From an uncultured Halocynthiibacter sp. (GTDB lineage: Bacteria > Pseudomonadota > Alphaproteobacteria > Rhodobacterales > Rhodobacteraceae), in the NCBI GenBank assembly GCA_947503035.1, contig CANNCD010000001.1:1054001-1118000 (forward strand): a DNA stretch of 64,000 bases, written 5' to 3'. Of this stretch, positions 15,909-25,431 are shown piece after piece (position 1 is the stretch's first letter; each line of letters begins with the position of its first letter). The notes beneath the pieces are model-generated. The model had not been told where the DNA came from, ran no database searches, and saw only the letters and a list, made by a program, of their open reading frames with translations. Both the position numbers and the translations under genes were made by a program.

Positions 15909-17870
15909 TTAAGGCCGCCCTTTATTCTTACTAAATGAGATTTTTGCCCATAGAGCATCGCGTTTATCAAGCTCTTCGCGCTTTAACAACGCACCATTTT
16001 CGGCTTGTTGGTACTCAACTGTGTCTTTTGTCTCGCTGCGTTCGGCGCGATTTCGGGCTTCGGCGACCTGTCCAAGGCGGCTGGTCAACCATTCTCCGGC
16101 TTCGCCTGTGATGTCTTCCATGGCTTGGGCAACCTCGCGCAGGCTCCCTTGTTTTGATAGCAATTTTGCCAATTCCTCGGCGAGGCACATCTTGGCAATT
16201 TCAAGATCACCGGCATGACGGACCGCCGGCGCAATCTGTACATGGCGCTGCGACAGGATCATTTCAAGGGTGCCAATGCCGATTTCTTGTTCGATCACGT
16301 TGCGCAAATCGGACGGCGAATTGATGTAATTCGGGCCATATTCCAACAACGCGTTGCGCAACTCGTGATGCGCTTCGGACGACAGACGCAGCCGTTCGAG
16401 CGGCGTTTCATAGGCCAAGATCGCCTCGGGGTTCAAAAGACAGGTTGCCAGAACGACGGCCTCGCGCATGGCCTGCCCCGCCTCATCACCGGATGCGACA
16501 AGGGTGGATTGTTTGGTCGTGGCGACCACGGCGGGCTCGGCGACCCATTTCTTGCCGCCCCTGCCCTTGGAAAACTCGCTGCGTTTTGGGCGGAACAGAT
16601 GGTACCGAAGCTCTTTGATCTCGTCGCCATAATGGCGTTTGATCGATGGGTCCTGAATTTTGGAAATCGCGGCGCGCAGGGATTTATCAAGCGCCGCCTT
16701 GCGTTCAGGGCTGTCGAAAATCTTGCCCTCGATTTCCCGTTCCCAGAGCAATTTCACCATAGGCTGCGCGCCATCGATCAGGGCCTGCATTGCCGCGGGC
16801 CCCTTGGATTTGAGCAGATCATCGGGATCCAACCCCTCGGGCATGATCGCAAAGCGAAGCGATTTTCCCGCTTCCAAGAGCGGAAGCGCAAGGTCGATCA
16901 GACGAAGCGCGGCGCGCAGGCCCGCCTTGTCCCCATCAAGCGCGATGATCGGTTCGGGCGCGATCCGCCACAGTAATTGCAATTGGTTCTCGGTGATCGC
17001 AGTGCCAAGGGGGGCGACGGTGGCCTTGAACCCTGCTTCGGACAGGGCGATCACATCCATATAGCCCTCGGCCACGATCAGTGGCGCGCCCTTACCGGCG
17101 GCCTCGCGGGCGGGGCCATGGTTATAGAGGCTGCGCCCCTTGTCGAACAAAAGCGTCTCGGGCGAGTTCAGATATTTCGCCCGGGCGTTCGGATCCATCG
17201 CCCGCCCGCCCAGCGCAATACAGCGCCCGCGCGGATCGCGGATCGGGAAAATGATGCGGCCACGAAACCGGTCATAGGGTGCGCCGCCATTGTCAGGCAC
17301 AGCGGCGAGACCGGCATCAATGATCAGTTTCGGATCGATCCCTTTGCCGGTCAGATGTTGGAACACGGCCTGACGGCCATCCGGCGAAAACCCTATATCA
17401 TGGCGGGCTTGTGCGGCCTCATCCAAACCGCGTTTGGCAAGGTATGCACGCGCAGATTCCGCAGCTCCTGTTTTTAGGGACAGGCGGAAAAACTGTACGG
17501 CCTGTTCCATCACATTGGCCAATTCGGTGCGGGCGTCGGATTTTTCCTGCGCCTTTGGGTCGCGGGCGGGCATGGTCATGGATGCCTCGCGGGCCAAGAT
17601 TTCAACCGCCTCCATGAACGACACATTTTCGGTTTCGCGCACGAATGAAATGGCGTCGCCTTTGGCCTGACAGCCGAAACAGTAATAGAATCCCTTGCGG
17701 TCATCGACGTGGAAGGATGCACTTTTTTCTTGGTGAAAGGGGCACGGCGCCCACATGTCGCCCTTGCCCTGATTGGATTTCCGTTGATCCCACATGACTT
17801 TGCGCCCGACCACTTGGGTCAGGGACGTGCGTGTACGAAGTTCATCAAGGAAACTGGGGGGCAGACTCAT
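15909..17870 (-). CDS. dnaG: DNA primase
   Basis: A protein of 653 residues. An N-terminal CHC2 zinc finger uses C43, H46, C64 and C67. The catalytic core includes the TOPRIM motif VAEGYMDVIAL and the ALDGDKAG acidic motif. The C-terminal 150 residues form the DnaB-interaction domain and are poorly conserved, as usual. DnaG makes RNA primers for replication. It precedes rpoD by 111 bases on the same strand. Confidence 0.97.
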   Translation of the reverse strand: MSLPPSFLDELRTRTSLTQVVGRKVMWDQRKSNQGKGDMWAPCPFHQEKSASFHVDDRKGFYYCFGCQAKGDAISFVRETENVSFMEAVEILAREASMTMPARDPKAQEKSDARTELANVMEQAVQFFRLSLKTGAAESARAYLAKRGLDEAAQARHDIGFSPDGRQAVFQHLTGKGIDPKLIIDAGLAAVPDNGGAPYDRFRGRIIFPIRDPRGRCIALGGRAMDPNARAKYLNSPETLLFDKGRSLYNHGPAREAAGKGAPLIVAEGYMDVIALSEAGFKATVAPLGTAITENQLQLLWRIAPEPIIALDGDKAGLRAALRLIDLALPLLEAGKSLRFAIMPEGLDPDDLLKSKGPAAMQALIDGAQPMVKLLWEREIEGKIFDSPERKAALDKSLRAAISKIQDPSIKRHYGDEIKELRYHLFRPKRSEFSKGRGGKKWVAEPAVVATTKQSTLVASGDEAGQAMREAVVLATCLLNPEAILAYETPLERLRLSSEAHHELRNALLEYGPNYINSPSDLRNVIEQEIGIGTLEMILSQRHVQIAPAVRHAGDLEIAKMCLAEELAKLLSKQGSLREVAQAMEDITGEAGEWLTSRLGQVAEARNRAERSETKDTVEYQQAENGALLKREELDKRDALWAKISFSKNKGRP

Positions 17871-17948
17871 GCCGTTAATATCCCCCTTTGATCTGGGTCA
17901 TGCAAGGAGGTTTGTCGGGCACATTCATATGCGCCCGACAGAAAAGTA

Positions 17949-19379
17949 TCAGAGACCTTTGGCGCGATAGCTGGCCGCGACCTTTTCGATGGAGACAAGA
18001 TAGGCGGCGGTGCGCAGATCATCCACGTCATCGCGTCCATGCCAAACCTTGCGCATGGATTGGTAGGCAATCCGCATCGTGTCATCGAGACCAGAGCGCA
18101 CCAATTCAAGTTCATCCGCGCCGCGCAGGTACTTCGTCTTAAAGTCCGGCGCGAGATCCCAAGTGTGACCAAGCGTTTCGGAGAGTGCCTCGAGCTGATC
18201 GACGACCAGTTGGTGACGCGCCTCTTCTTGGCGACGTTGCATGCGGCCGAACCGGATGTGCGATAGGTTTTTGACCCATTCGAAATAGGACACGGTCACA
18301 CCACCGGCGTTCGCGTACATATCTGGGATGATCACCACGCCCTTTTCGCGCAGGATATCATCGGCGCCAGATGTCACCGGACCATTCGCGGCCTCGATGA
18401 TCAGCTTGGCCTTGATCCGTTCCGCATTGGTCAGGTTGATCGTCCCCTCAAGCGCGGCGGGGATCAGGATGTCGCAATCCTCCTCGAGCGCAAGTGCGCC
18501 ATTTTCAAGATAGGTGCCGTCTGGATAACCCTTTACGCCGCCGTTTTCGGAAATCCAGCTGCGCAGCGCCTCGACGTCGATGCCGTTCGGGTCGACGATA
18601 CCGCCATCCCATTCCGCCACACCGGTGATCAAGGAACCGTCTTCTTCGGACAGGAATTTCGCGGCGTGATAGCCCACATTCCCAAGACCCTGAACGACAA
18701 CACGCTTGCCTTTAAGCTTACCAGACAGACCTGCCTTGGCCTTGTCTTCTTCATAGCGGAAGAATTCACGCAGCGCATATTGCACGCCGCGCCCTGTGGC
18801 CTCGACGCGACCGGCAATACCACCCGCGTTCAACGGTTTACCCGTCACACAGGCCTTGGCGTTGATATCCGTCGTGTTCATCCGCGCGTATTGGTCCGCA
18901 ATCCACGCCATTTCACGTTCGCCGGTGCCCATATCGGGGGCCGGAACGTTTTGGCTTGGATGAATCAAGTCACGTTTCGCCAATTCATAGGCAAACCGAC
19001 GGGTGATCACCTCGAGCTCGTGCTCTTCCCATTCGCGTGGATCGATGCAAAGACCGCCTTTGGAGCCACCGAATGGTGCCTCGACCAAGGAACACTTATA
19101 GGTCATCAACGCGGCAAGCGCTTCGACCTCGTCTTGGTTAACGCCCATCGAATAACGGATGCCCCCCTTGACCGGTTCCATATGTTCGGAATGCACCGAC
19201 CGATAGCCGGTAAATGTCTTAATTTCCCCCCGTAGTCGCACCCCAAACCGAACGGTATAGGTTGCATTACATACGCGGATTTTTTCCTCCAAACCTGGTG
19301 ATAAATCCATCAATGCCACGGCACGATTGAACATAATTTCAACCGATTCCCGGAAACTGGGCTCGTTTGTATTCTGCAT
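17949..19379 (-). CDS. gdhA: Glu/Leu/Phe/Val family dehydrogenase, probably glutamate dehydrogenase
   Basis: A protein of 476 residues. The catalytic-lysine region is VEAPFGGSKGGL, with GGIRYS upstream. The Rossmann segment is VVVQGLGNVGYHAAKFL. It converts glutamate to 2-oxoglutarate and ammonia with a nicotinamide cofactor. The C-terminal 60 residues (from about 415) form helices typical of the longer alphaproteobacterial and mitochondrial-like enzymes. AGAGGCG precedes the start. It is probably monocistronic. Confidence 0.93.
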   Translation of the reverse strand: MQNTNEPSFRESVEIMFNRAVALMDLSPGLEEKIRVCNATYTVRFGVRLRGEIKTFTGYRSVHSEHMEPVKGGIRYSMGVNQDEVEALAALMTYKCSLVEAPFGGSKGGLCIDPREWEEHELEVITRRFAYELAKRDLIHPSQNVPAPDMGTGEREMAWIADQYARMNTTDINAKACVTGKPLNAGGIAGRVEATGRGVQYALREFFRYEEDKAKAGLSGKLKGKRVVVQGLGNVGYHAAKFLSEEDGSLITGVAEWDGGIVDPNGIDVEALRSWISENGGVKGYPDGTYLENGALALEEDCDILIPAALEGTINLTNAERIKAKLIIEAANGPVTSGADDILREKGVVIIPDMYANAGGVTVSYFEWVKNLSHIRFGRMQRRQEEARHQLVVDQLEALSETLGHTWDLAPDFKTKYLRGADELELVRSGLDDTMRIAYQSMRKVWHGRDDVDDLRTAAYLVSIEKVAASYRAKGL

Positions 19380-19700
19380 AACGCCTCTCCCTAATGATGC
19401 ATTGAGCGTCCCATTCGACGAATAGAATCACTCTTCTGTGCAAGAATATCTCGGACCCTATATTTGTTTGGTTAACGCACAAGATCTTAATGAACTGTAA
19501 AAATGTTTCTGCCTCGGAAACAGCACATCGGTTTCCCCAACACTGTCATCAACTTTACCAAATTTGCCCCATCTTTGCCCCAATTTGGACAAACACCAAT
19601 GTCATACAGGATGGGAACAAGACCAGGGGGCTGGTCCGCGCCGAGGGTGGCGCAATGGTAGTGCGTCGCTAGCGGCGTTGAGAAATGGGAAGGCAAGTAC
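19380..19700. other. Intergenic region between gdhA and the Tad-type cluster
   Basis: These 321 bases are more AT-rich than the flanking genes and hold divergent promoters that I cannot place with confidence. A perfect 6-bp hairpin GACCAG-GGGG-CTGGTC lies at 19621-19636, about 65 bases before the start codon of the plus-strand gene. GGAAGG lies 6 bases before that ATG. No ORF with a plausible start was found. Confidence 0.5.
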
Positions 19701-21515
19701 ATGCGGAAACTATTGGGAAAACCCCGATCGGCTGCACAGATTGACGAGATGTATAAGGATGCCAAGTTTGCACGCATCCGATCTCGTCTGAATGCGTTCG
19801 TCGGAGAAGAAGACGGGGCACTCTATCTATTTGGGATGTTTACATTCTTGATGATGTTGGTGATTTGCGGGGTCGCTGTGGATTACATGCGCTATGAATC
19901 CGTGCGCACCAAGCTCCAGAACACCACAGACAACGCCGTATTGGCCGCCGCCGACATGAGCCAAGATTTGGACGGCGCCGCGATTGTGGCCGACCATTTC
20001 GACAAAGCCGGTCTCAGCGCGTACCTGTCAAGCAACCCAGACCACGAAAGCACAGCGAATTCGCGCAAGAAAACCGCCGAGGCGGAATTGCCGCTTGATA
20101 CGTATTTCTTGAAATTGCTGGACACAGACACGCTGACCGCGATTGCCCAAGCAACCGCCGAGGAAACCATTGGTGACATCGAAATTTCAATGGTACTCGA
20201 TGTGTCCGGCTCTATGCGCGGGTCCAAGTTGACCGCGATGCAAGAAGCCGCCAATACATTCCTGACCACGGTGTTTGACGACACCGACGAAGGTCGTTTG
20301 ACCGTGTCCATCATCCCATACGCAGAGCAGGTGTCGGTTGGCGCCGGTCTGTTGGGCGGTTATGCGAATGTGACCGAGGAACACGACTATTCCAACTGTG
20401 TGGAATGGGCCGCGGACGATTACCTGACGACTGCGGTTCCTGACACCATGACGCTGACGCGCGCTGGTCACTTTGACCCAAGCAACGACAAATATCGTGC
20501 GGCCGACGACAACCCGTTCAACTATTACACCTGCCCTATCGAAGAATCCCGCGAGATTTTCCCGCTATCAAGCAATGAACAAGGTCTCAAAGACTTTGTG
20601 AACAACCTTGAGGCGGACGGCTGGACCGCAACGGATACCGGTATCAAATGGGGTGTGACCCTGTTGGACCCTGCAAGCCAGCAAACGGTGGAAAACGTGG
20701 CATTGCCCGTTGACCCAGACGATATCGATCCAGACACCGAATACGTGATCGCGACCGAGCACATTGGTCTGCCGCGTGAATATTCGACCGCTGATGTGTT
20801 AAAGGTTCTGGTGGTCATGTCCGACGGCGAGAACACATACCAGCACCGTTTGAAAGACGAGTATCGTGATGGCCTGACCGAGGTCTGGTACCATGATTCA
20901 ACTGAAACCTATTCCATCTATGAAGGTATTGCGACCGTATACGAATACGAGACCACATGTACGACCGAATGGGTTTGGACCAAGAAAAAGAAATCTTGGT
21001 ATCAAAAAGAGGTCACCACCTGTGAAGATGTGGTCGTCGGCCAATCCGAAGCACCACAATGGCGGATCGGCGTACCAAACGGATCGTATCACTCTGAATA
21101 TACGGACGAACGCAAATTCGCGACCTATATCGACGACAACGGCGATCTGGATGATCCGGATAACATCGAAGAGGAATCGTATCTGTTGTCTTGGCCACAG
21201 TTGTTCAACCTGTTCACGCCAGAATACATCGATGACGAAGACATCTATGGCGAAAGCGGCATGAACTATCCGGTTGAATATCTCAATGGGTCAACCATGA
21301 ACACGCGGACCAACAACATCTGTACCGCCGCCAAAGACGCCGGCATTCAGGTCTATACCGTTGGCTTCGACATCACCGCTGGAGGTACCGCTGAAACCGT
21401 GCTTGAGAACTGTGCGTCATCCGACAGCCACTACTTTGACGTGGACGAAGAAGAAATCGAATACGCGTTCGAAGCGATTGCAAACAACATTGGTCTACTG
21501 AGGCTCACAGAATGA
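19701..21515 (+). CDS. TadG-like protein with a von Willebrand factor A domain
   Basis: A protein of 604 residues. A single N-terminal membrane segment (about residues 47-63, GMFTFLMMLVICGVAVDYM) is preceded by a Tad-type cytoplasmic segment. Residues about 160-590 form a VWA domain with the MIDAS motif DVSGSM. The domain is interrupted by a long acidic, Tyr-rich insertion (about residues 390-500) with several cysteines. Tad pilus clusters contain TadE, TadF and TadG pseudopilin-like proteins, and VWA-TadG fusions are common in alphaproteobacteria. The protein should be anchored in the inner membrane facing the periplasm. It overlaps the next gene by four bases. Confidence 0.85.
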   Translation: MRKLLGKPRSAAQIDEMYKDAKFARIRSRLNAFVGEEDGALYLFGMFTFLMMLVICGVAVDYMRYESVRTKLQNTTDNAVLAAADMSQDLDGAAIVADHFDKAGLSAYLSSNPDHESTANSRKKTAEAELPLDTYFLKLLDTDTLTAIAQATAEETIGDIEISMVLDVSGSMRGSKLTAMQEAANTFLTTVFDDTDEGRLTVSIIPYAEQVSVGAGLLGGYANVTEEHDYSNCVEWAADDYLTTAVPDTMTLTRAGHFDPSNDKYRAADDNPFNYYTCPIEESREIFPLSSNEQGLKDFVNNLEADGWTATDTGIKWGVTLLDPASQQTVENVALPVDPDDIDPDTEYVIATEHIGLPREYSTADVLKVLVVMSDGENTYQHRLKDEYRDGLTEVWYHDSTETYSIYEGIATVYEYETTCTTEWVWTKKKKSWYQKEVTTCEDVVVGQSEAPQWRIGVPNGSYHSEYTDERKFATYIDDNGDLDDPDNIEEESYLLSWPQLFNLFTPEYIDDEDIYGESGMNYPVEYLNGSTMNTRTNNICTAAKDAGIQVYTVGFDITAGGTAETVLENCASSDSHYFDVDEEEIEYAFEAIANNIGLLRLTE

Positions 21516-22048
21516 TACAGTTTATGCGCAAAAAATCCCGCAAGACGCTGGGCAAAGAGGACGGCAACGCAACAGTCGAATTCGTCCTTCTGTTCCCTGT
21601 TTTCCTTGGCCTTTTGTTCTCGGCTGCTGAACTTGGCATCTTGTCCCTTCGGGGCATGATGTTGGAACGGGCGACGAATGTCGTGGTTCGCGAACTGCGC
21701 CTCGGTTTGGCGCTTAATCCGGACTACGCATATATCAAAGACCGGATCTGCGAAGAGGCGCCCGCCATTCAGGATTGTTCGGACTCGCTTACGCTTGAAC
21801 TGACGCCGGTGGACACGCTCAGCTGGTCGTTCTTTGACAACACGTCCCAGTGTATCGACAAAACCGCGGTTGTTGATCCGGCCCTGACCTTTACGGCTGG
21901 TAACCGCAACGAACTGATGATGATGCGCGTTTGTGTGTCCTATGACACGGTGTTCCCGCTGACGGGTCTTGCGCCTTATCTCTTGAAACAGGCTGATGGC
22001 CGCTACGCTATTGTTGCGCGCTCTGCCTTTGTGAATGAACCGGTGTAA
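21512..22048 (+). CDS. TadE-family pilus assembly protein
   Basis: A protein of 178 residues. The N-terminal pattern EDGNATVEFVLLFPVFLGLLFSAAELG is the TadE-type pseudopilin/anchor motif: an acidic residue, Gly, and a hydrophobic helix with Glu at position 5 of the helix. The rest is periplasmic with four cysteines. The start overlaps the upstream stop (ATGA), and the next gene follows after 2 bases, so the three are one operon. Confidence 0.87.
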   Translation: MIQFMRKKSRKTLGKEDGNATVEFVLLFPVFLGLLFSAAELGILSLRGMMLERATNVVVRELRLGLALNPDYAYIKDRICEEAPAIQDCSDSLTLELTPVDTLSWSFFDNTSQCIDKTAVVDPALTFTAGNRNELMMMRVCVSYDTVFPLTGLAPYLLKQADGRYAIVARSAFVNEPV

Positions 22049-22050
22049 TT

Positions 22051-22605
22051 ATGAAAAACATGAAACATCTCTTCACCCGCTTTCGCTCCGATGATGACGG
22101 TAGTCTCACGGTTGAGGCCGCGCTTATCCTGCCCTTGCTGTTTTGGGCCTATGTGGGCTGCTACAGCTATTTTGACGCCTTCCGTCAAAAGGCCGAGGTC
22201 GTGCGTTCGTCCTATAGTATCGCGGATATGCTTTCGCGGGAAACCAACGCGGTTGATCAGACCTATATCAATGGGTTGAACACGGCCTATGATCTATTGA
22301 CCACAGCTGGCACCGGCTCAGAAATTCGGGTGACCGTTGTGATCTTTGACGAGGACGACGATGAATTCGATCTGGGTTGGTCAAGCGTCTCCGGAAGCCG
22401 CCCGCCCCTCAGCAAGGCGGATCTGAACTCTTCGGTATGGACATCACGTATTCCCGTCATGGCCGATGCGGACTCGGCGGTGATCGTAGAAACATGGTCG
22501 AATTTTGATCCGGTGTTTGGCTGGGGTGGGCTTGAGGCCTCAGAGCTCGCGCAGATCAACATCGTGCGACCGCGCTTCTCGGCCCAGCTTGTTTGGGACA
22601 GCTAA
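22051..22605 (+). CDS. TadE/TadF-like pilus assembly protein
   Basis: A protein of 184 residues. The N-terminus DDGSLTVEAALILPLLFWAYVG is the same E-containing hydrophobic motif as in the preceding gene. The remainder is a periplasmic domain of mixed strands without cysteines, apart from one in the helix. It is the third and last gene of the cluster and is followed by a strong bidirectional terminator. The prepilin peptidase, ATPase and secretin needed for a Tad machine are not in the window. Confidence 0.85.
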   Translation: MKNMKHLFTRFRSDDDGSLTVEAALILPLLFWAYVGCYSYFDAFRQKAEVVRSSYSIADMLSRETNAVDQTYINGLNTAYDLLTTAGTGSEIRVTVVIFDEDDDEFDLGWSSVSGSRPPLSKADLNSSVWTSRIPVMADADSAVIVETWSNFDPVFGWGGLEASELAQINIVRPRFSAQLVWDS

Positions 22606-22615
22606 TCCAATAAAA

Positions 22616-22641
22616 AACAGCGCCTCTCGGGGCGCTGTTTT
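22616..22641 (+). terminator. Bidirectional intrinsic terminator
   Basis: AACAGCGCC (22616-22624) pairs with GGCGCTGTT (22631-22639). T-runs stand on the plus side, and A-runs before the stem serve the minus-strand gene ending at 22650. Confidence 0.88.
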
Positions 22642-22649
22642 CATTTGAT

Positions 22650-23225
22650 CTATTCGGATTTCTCTGCCGTGGCCTCGGCCTCTTTGATGGCGCGATCTTG
22701 GGCCACCATCACAGCGATCAGTTCCGACATCATCTTGGCATCTGATGACTGGGTCACACCACCGACGCCGACAAAGCTTCCGAAACGCCACCAAACACCA
22801 GGGGCCCAACCGCGCGGCTGGCGTACACCCAGACGCAGCATAAAGCCGTTGGACGGTTTAAACGCCAAAACGCCGCGGTCGATGGTTTTGACATCCGCAA
22901 TATAGAAAATGACGTTGTCTTCCCCGTCATACAACGCAGTGCGCGTCAGGCGGATCGGGTTCAACGTCACCCGACGCAACCGTTCCGACCCAAAAATCGC
23001 AAAGCCCCCAACCCCAAGCAACGCCATGCGCGCAACAGCTGACAAGGGTTCAGTCGCCGCCGTGTACAACAGGATGATCCCCAAAATCGCAAGCACGGCA
23101 ATCGCAAACAGACGACGCCACGCCATTGCACCAAGCGTCGCAACAGTGTCATCGGGTCCGATATGCGCCAAGATATCCGGCGTGACCTGATTGGGTTGAT
23201 TATTCTCTGGGGTCTCATCTGACAT
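22650..23225 (-). CDS. Conserved two-helix membrane protein of unknown function
   Basis: A protein of 191 residues from the ATG at 23225 with GGAGA upstream; the longer open frame has no ribosome-binding site. Two hydrophobic segments lie near residues 38-55 (LFAIAVLAILGIILLYTA) and 62-80. The rest is cytoplasmic and resembles a PH-like or DUF-type domain with strands (RLTRTALYDGEDNVIFYIADVKTIDRG). It ends in a helix rich in Glu and Ala. I do not recognise the family. It shares a bidirectional terminator with the Tad-type cluster. Confidence 0.75.
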   Translation of the reverse strand: MSDETPENNQPNQVTPDILAHIGPDDTVATLGAMAWRRLFAIAVLAILGIILLYTAATEPLSAVARMALLGVGGFAIFGSERLRRVTLNPIRLTRTALYDGEDNVIFYIADVKTIDRGVLAFKPSNGFMLRLGVRQPRGWAPGVWWRFGSFVGVGGVTQSSDAKMMSELIAVMVAQDRAIKEAEATAEKSE

Positions 23226-23291
23226 GGCAGTCTCCTTTGCCCCGCACATAACGCCCCTTGCGGCATAAATCGATACCCAATTCTGGGTGGA

Positions 23292-23307
23292 TGTGCGAAT
23301 GCGCACA
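23292..23307. promoter_or_regulatory. Inverted repeat in the divergent region upstream of pirin
   Basis: TGTGCG-AATG-CGCACA is a perfect 6-bp dyad midway between the two divergent start codons (23225 and 23379). It may be an operator. No regulator gene is adjacent. Confidence 0.3.
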
Positions 23308-23378
23308 CATATCACGCATCAATCGGTATATCATCACAGGTTCGCACGATGTATGTAGGTGATCAAAGGAGAGCCACC

Positions 23379-24290
23379 ATGTCCATTCGCCCCGTTACCC
23401 AACTTTCCCAAGGTCAGCCGACACTCGAAGGTGCAGGCGTGCGCCTTGATCGTGCCTTTGGGTTTCACAACCCTGATATGCTGGACCCGTTTTTGTTGTT
23501 CGACGATTTCCGAAATGATCGCCCCGAAGATTTTGAGCGCGGCTTTCCGTGGCACCCCCATCGTGGCATCGAGACCATCACTTATGTTCTGGATGGCTCG
23601 GTTGAACACACTGACAGCCTTGGTAACGAGGGGACACTGGGCGCTGGCGACATCCAATGGATGACCGCAGGATCGGGGATCATGCACCAAGAAATGCCCA
23701 AGGGAAACGCCGATGGCAAAATGCACGGGTTCCAGTTGTGGGCCAACCTCCCCGCGAGCCTTAAGATGACAGCGCCCCGCTATCAGGATGTCGAAGCCAC
23801 TGAAATTCCTGAAATTATCGATGACGATGGGACACGGGTCAAAGTGATCATTGGGTCGTTCTGGGGCAAAAAAGGGCCCGTCGATGGCATCGCCGCCGAT
23901 CCGCAATACCTTGATATCTTTGTGCCTGCAGGGAAACGCAAGGTGTTCAAAATCGACACCTACCGGCGCGCCTTTGCCTATATTTTCGACGGCTCGGGTC
24001 GATTTTCCGATGCCTCAGCCCCCACGGGCGTCTTGCTTGAAAAAGAACTGCGGGGTCAAGAGGTCAACATCCGCGACATGTCCGGCGACCGCACCTTGGT
24101 TCAATTTGGCACGGGCGACGAAATCGTCGTGCAAGCCGGCGATCACGGCATCCGGTTCCTATTGGTTTCCGGTGCTCCGATCCAAGAGCCCGTTGCATGG
24201 CACGGTCCCATCGTGATGAACACCAAGGACGAGATCCGCACCGCCATGCAGGACCTAAAAAATGGGACGTTTATCCGCCCCGCCCACTAG
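23379..24290 (+). CDS. Pirin-family protein
   Basis: A protein of 303 residues; the start is behind AAAGGAG. The bicupin fold has the N-terminal metal ligands HPHRGIETITYVLDGSVEH (His at 56, 58 and 100 in human pirin numbering), followed by MTAGSGIMHQE and, in the C-terminal cupin, a weaker half. Pirins are iron-containing cupins; some oxidise quercetin and some act as redox-sensitive cofactors. The substrate here is unknown. Confidence 0.92.
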   Translation: MSIRPVTQLSQGQPTLEGAGVRLDRAFGFHNPDMLDPFLLFDDFRNDRPEDFERGFPWHPHRGIETITYVLDGSVEHTDSLGNEGTLGAGDIQWMTAGSGIMHQEMPKGNADGKMHGFQLWANLPASLKMTAPRYQDVEATEIPEIIDDDGTRVKVIIGSFWGKKGPVDGIAADPQYLDIFVPAGKRKVFKIDTYRRAFAYIFDGSGRFSDASAPTGVLLEKELRGQEVNIRDMSGDRTLVQFGTGDEIVVQAGDHGIRFLLVSGAPIQEPVAWHGPIVMNTKDEIRTAMQDLKNGTFIRPAH

Positions 24291-24304
24291 AAAGGGTTGA
24301 ACGG

Positions 24305-24325
24305 GGGGCCGCCAAACCTGGCCCC
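24305..24325. terminator. GC-rich hairpin between convergent genes
   Basis: GGGGCC (24305-24310) pairs with GGCCCC (24320-24325). There is no T-run on either side, so terminator function is uncertain. Confidence 0.3.
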
Positions 24326-24357
24326 TGTCGACACCTAATCTGCCGTGGCGGGGTGAC

Positions 24358-24927
24358 CTATCGCGGCGGAACGCGCCAATCATTGCCCTTGGCAATCCAT
24401 GCATTGAACTGATCGCGCCAGCCTTCGATTTCAGGCGAAGGAAGCGGGTCTCTTGGGTCCTTGCTCAAAACATAGGCCATACCCTCAAGGTACCAACGCG
24501 GCATCCGACTTGATCGGGCGGGGCCGATTTGTTCGGCCTGCCAGTGGTGGATCATCTCGTGTCTTACGATGAAATTATACCACCCAATATCGTTTACCAC
24601 GATGGTATCGAACCCGATGATATAATGGGCCGCAACCGTTGGGTCGCCAAATTGCGCAAAACAATCGCGCGTGCTGCAAAAAAGGACACGCGGCGGCTGG
24701 GCAATCGGCCCCACATTCGCAGCAACGAAGCCCAGCGCATGCCGGTTCAGTTTTCGCGCCTCGCCAATACGTGCCGCGTCGTCGACGCAGACATTGTCAG
24801 AGGTACATGTCATGCCGAAGTCTTCTGGTGTCAGCGCGCGCAGGGTTTGGGATGCGCCGCAGGCCGAAAGCAACACGCCCGCAGACGTGATAAGAGACAC
24901 AAGGAGGCCTTTTTTCCAGAGCAGCAT
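24358..24927 (-). CDS. Lipoprotein with a peptidase-MA-like zinc signature
   Basis: A protein of 189 residues from the ATG at 24927 (GGAG lies 11 bases upstream; an ATG at 24954 is the alternative). A hydrophobic N-terminus ends in the lipobox LSAC, giving a lipidated cysteine at residue 23. The motif HEMIHHW at residues 123-129 fits HExxH, and LEGMAY near residue 147 provides the downstream Glu-Gly of gluzincin-type (peptidase MA-like) enzymes. Four further cysteines (C41, C47, C84, C89) could form two disulphides. It is probably an envelope-anchored metalloprotease or an inactive relative. The exact family and substrate are unknown. Confidence 0.7.
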   Translation of the reverse strand: MLLWKKGLLVSLITSAGVLLSACGASQTLRALTPEDFGMTCTSDNVCVDDAARIGEARKLNRHALGFVAANVGPIAQPPRVLFCSTRDCFAQFGDPTVAAHYIIGFDTIVVNDIGWYNFIVRHEMIHHWQAEQIGPARSSRMPRWYLEGMAYVLSKDPRDPLPSPEIEGWRDQFNAWIAKGNDWRVPPR

Positions 24928-25108
24928 AAGGTTTGGTTCTCCAACAAGACACATTTTGAAACACCTTGGTTGATCACATCAAATTGGTCAAACCCGAACC
25001 ACGGGGGCCATGGGGTGAAAATTGGCACATTTGTCCCCCTCATACCGGCGGAAGGGTTGAATGGGCGGGGCCGCCACCCTATGTCTGGGGCGTAAACAAG
25101 TGGATTTC

Positions 25109-25327
25109 ATGATGCGCCTTTGCGCCCTTTTCTTATGCGCGGCCCTTGCTGGCTGTACCGAATTTCCTGAATTGGCGGTGCATGAAACCGCCGCGGCCAA
25201 GGACGCACCCTACCCGTCGTTAATCCCGATTGAGGGTACGGTTGCACCCGTCGCGACGGACACCACAATCCCCGGCGCGGACAGCTTGCGCGCCCGCGCG
25301 GATGCCCTGCGCAACCGCACCCCATAA
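25109..25327 (+). CDS. Small lipoprotein
   Basis: A protein of 72 residues. The signal peptide is short and has the lipobox ALAGC with the cysteine at about residue 16. The mature part is 57 residues of low complexity rich in Ala, Pro and Thr, ending in a basic helix (SLRARADALRNR). Small lipoproteins of this form often sit upstream of hom in this group, but no function is known. Two adjacent ATG codons make the start ambiguous by one residue. Confidence 0.7.
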   Translation: MMRLCALFLCAALAGCTEFPELAVHETAAAKDAPYPSLIPIEGTVAPVATDTTIPGADSLRARADALRNRTP

Positions 25328-25431
25328 GCCCCGCCTGTGTTCCCCCGTCGATTTGACCGTTGATCCCGTTGCATGCGGCCCCGTTTGGCGTTAACAGAAG
25401 CCAACCAAACGCGATCACATCGGAGACTTTT

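Noticed and set aside
24970-24982. TTGAT-CAC-ATCAA, FNR-like palindrome
   Set aside because: The spacing is 3 rather than 4 bases, so it does not fit the FNR consensus.
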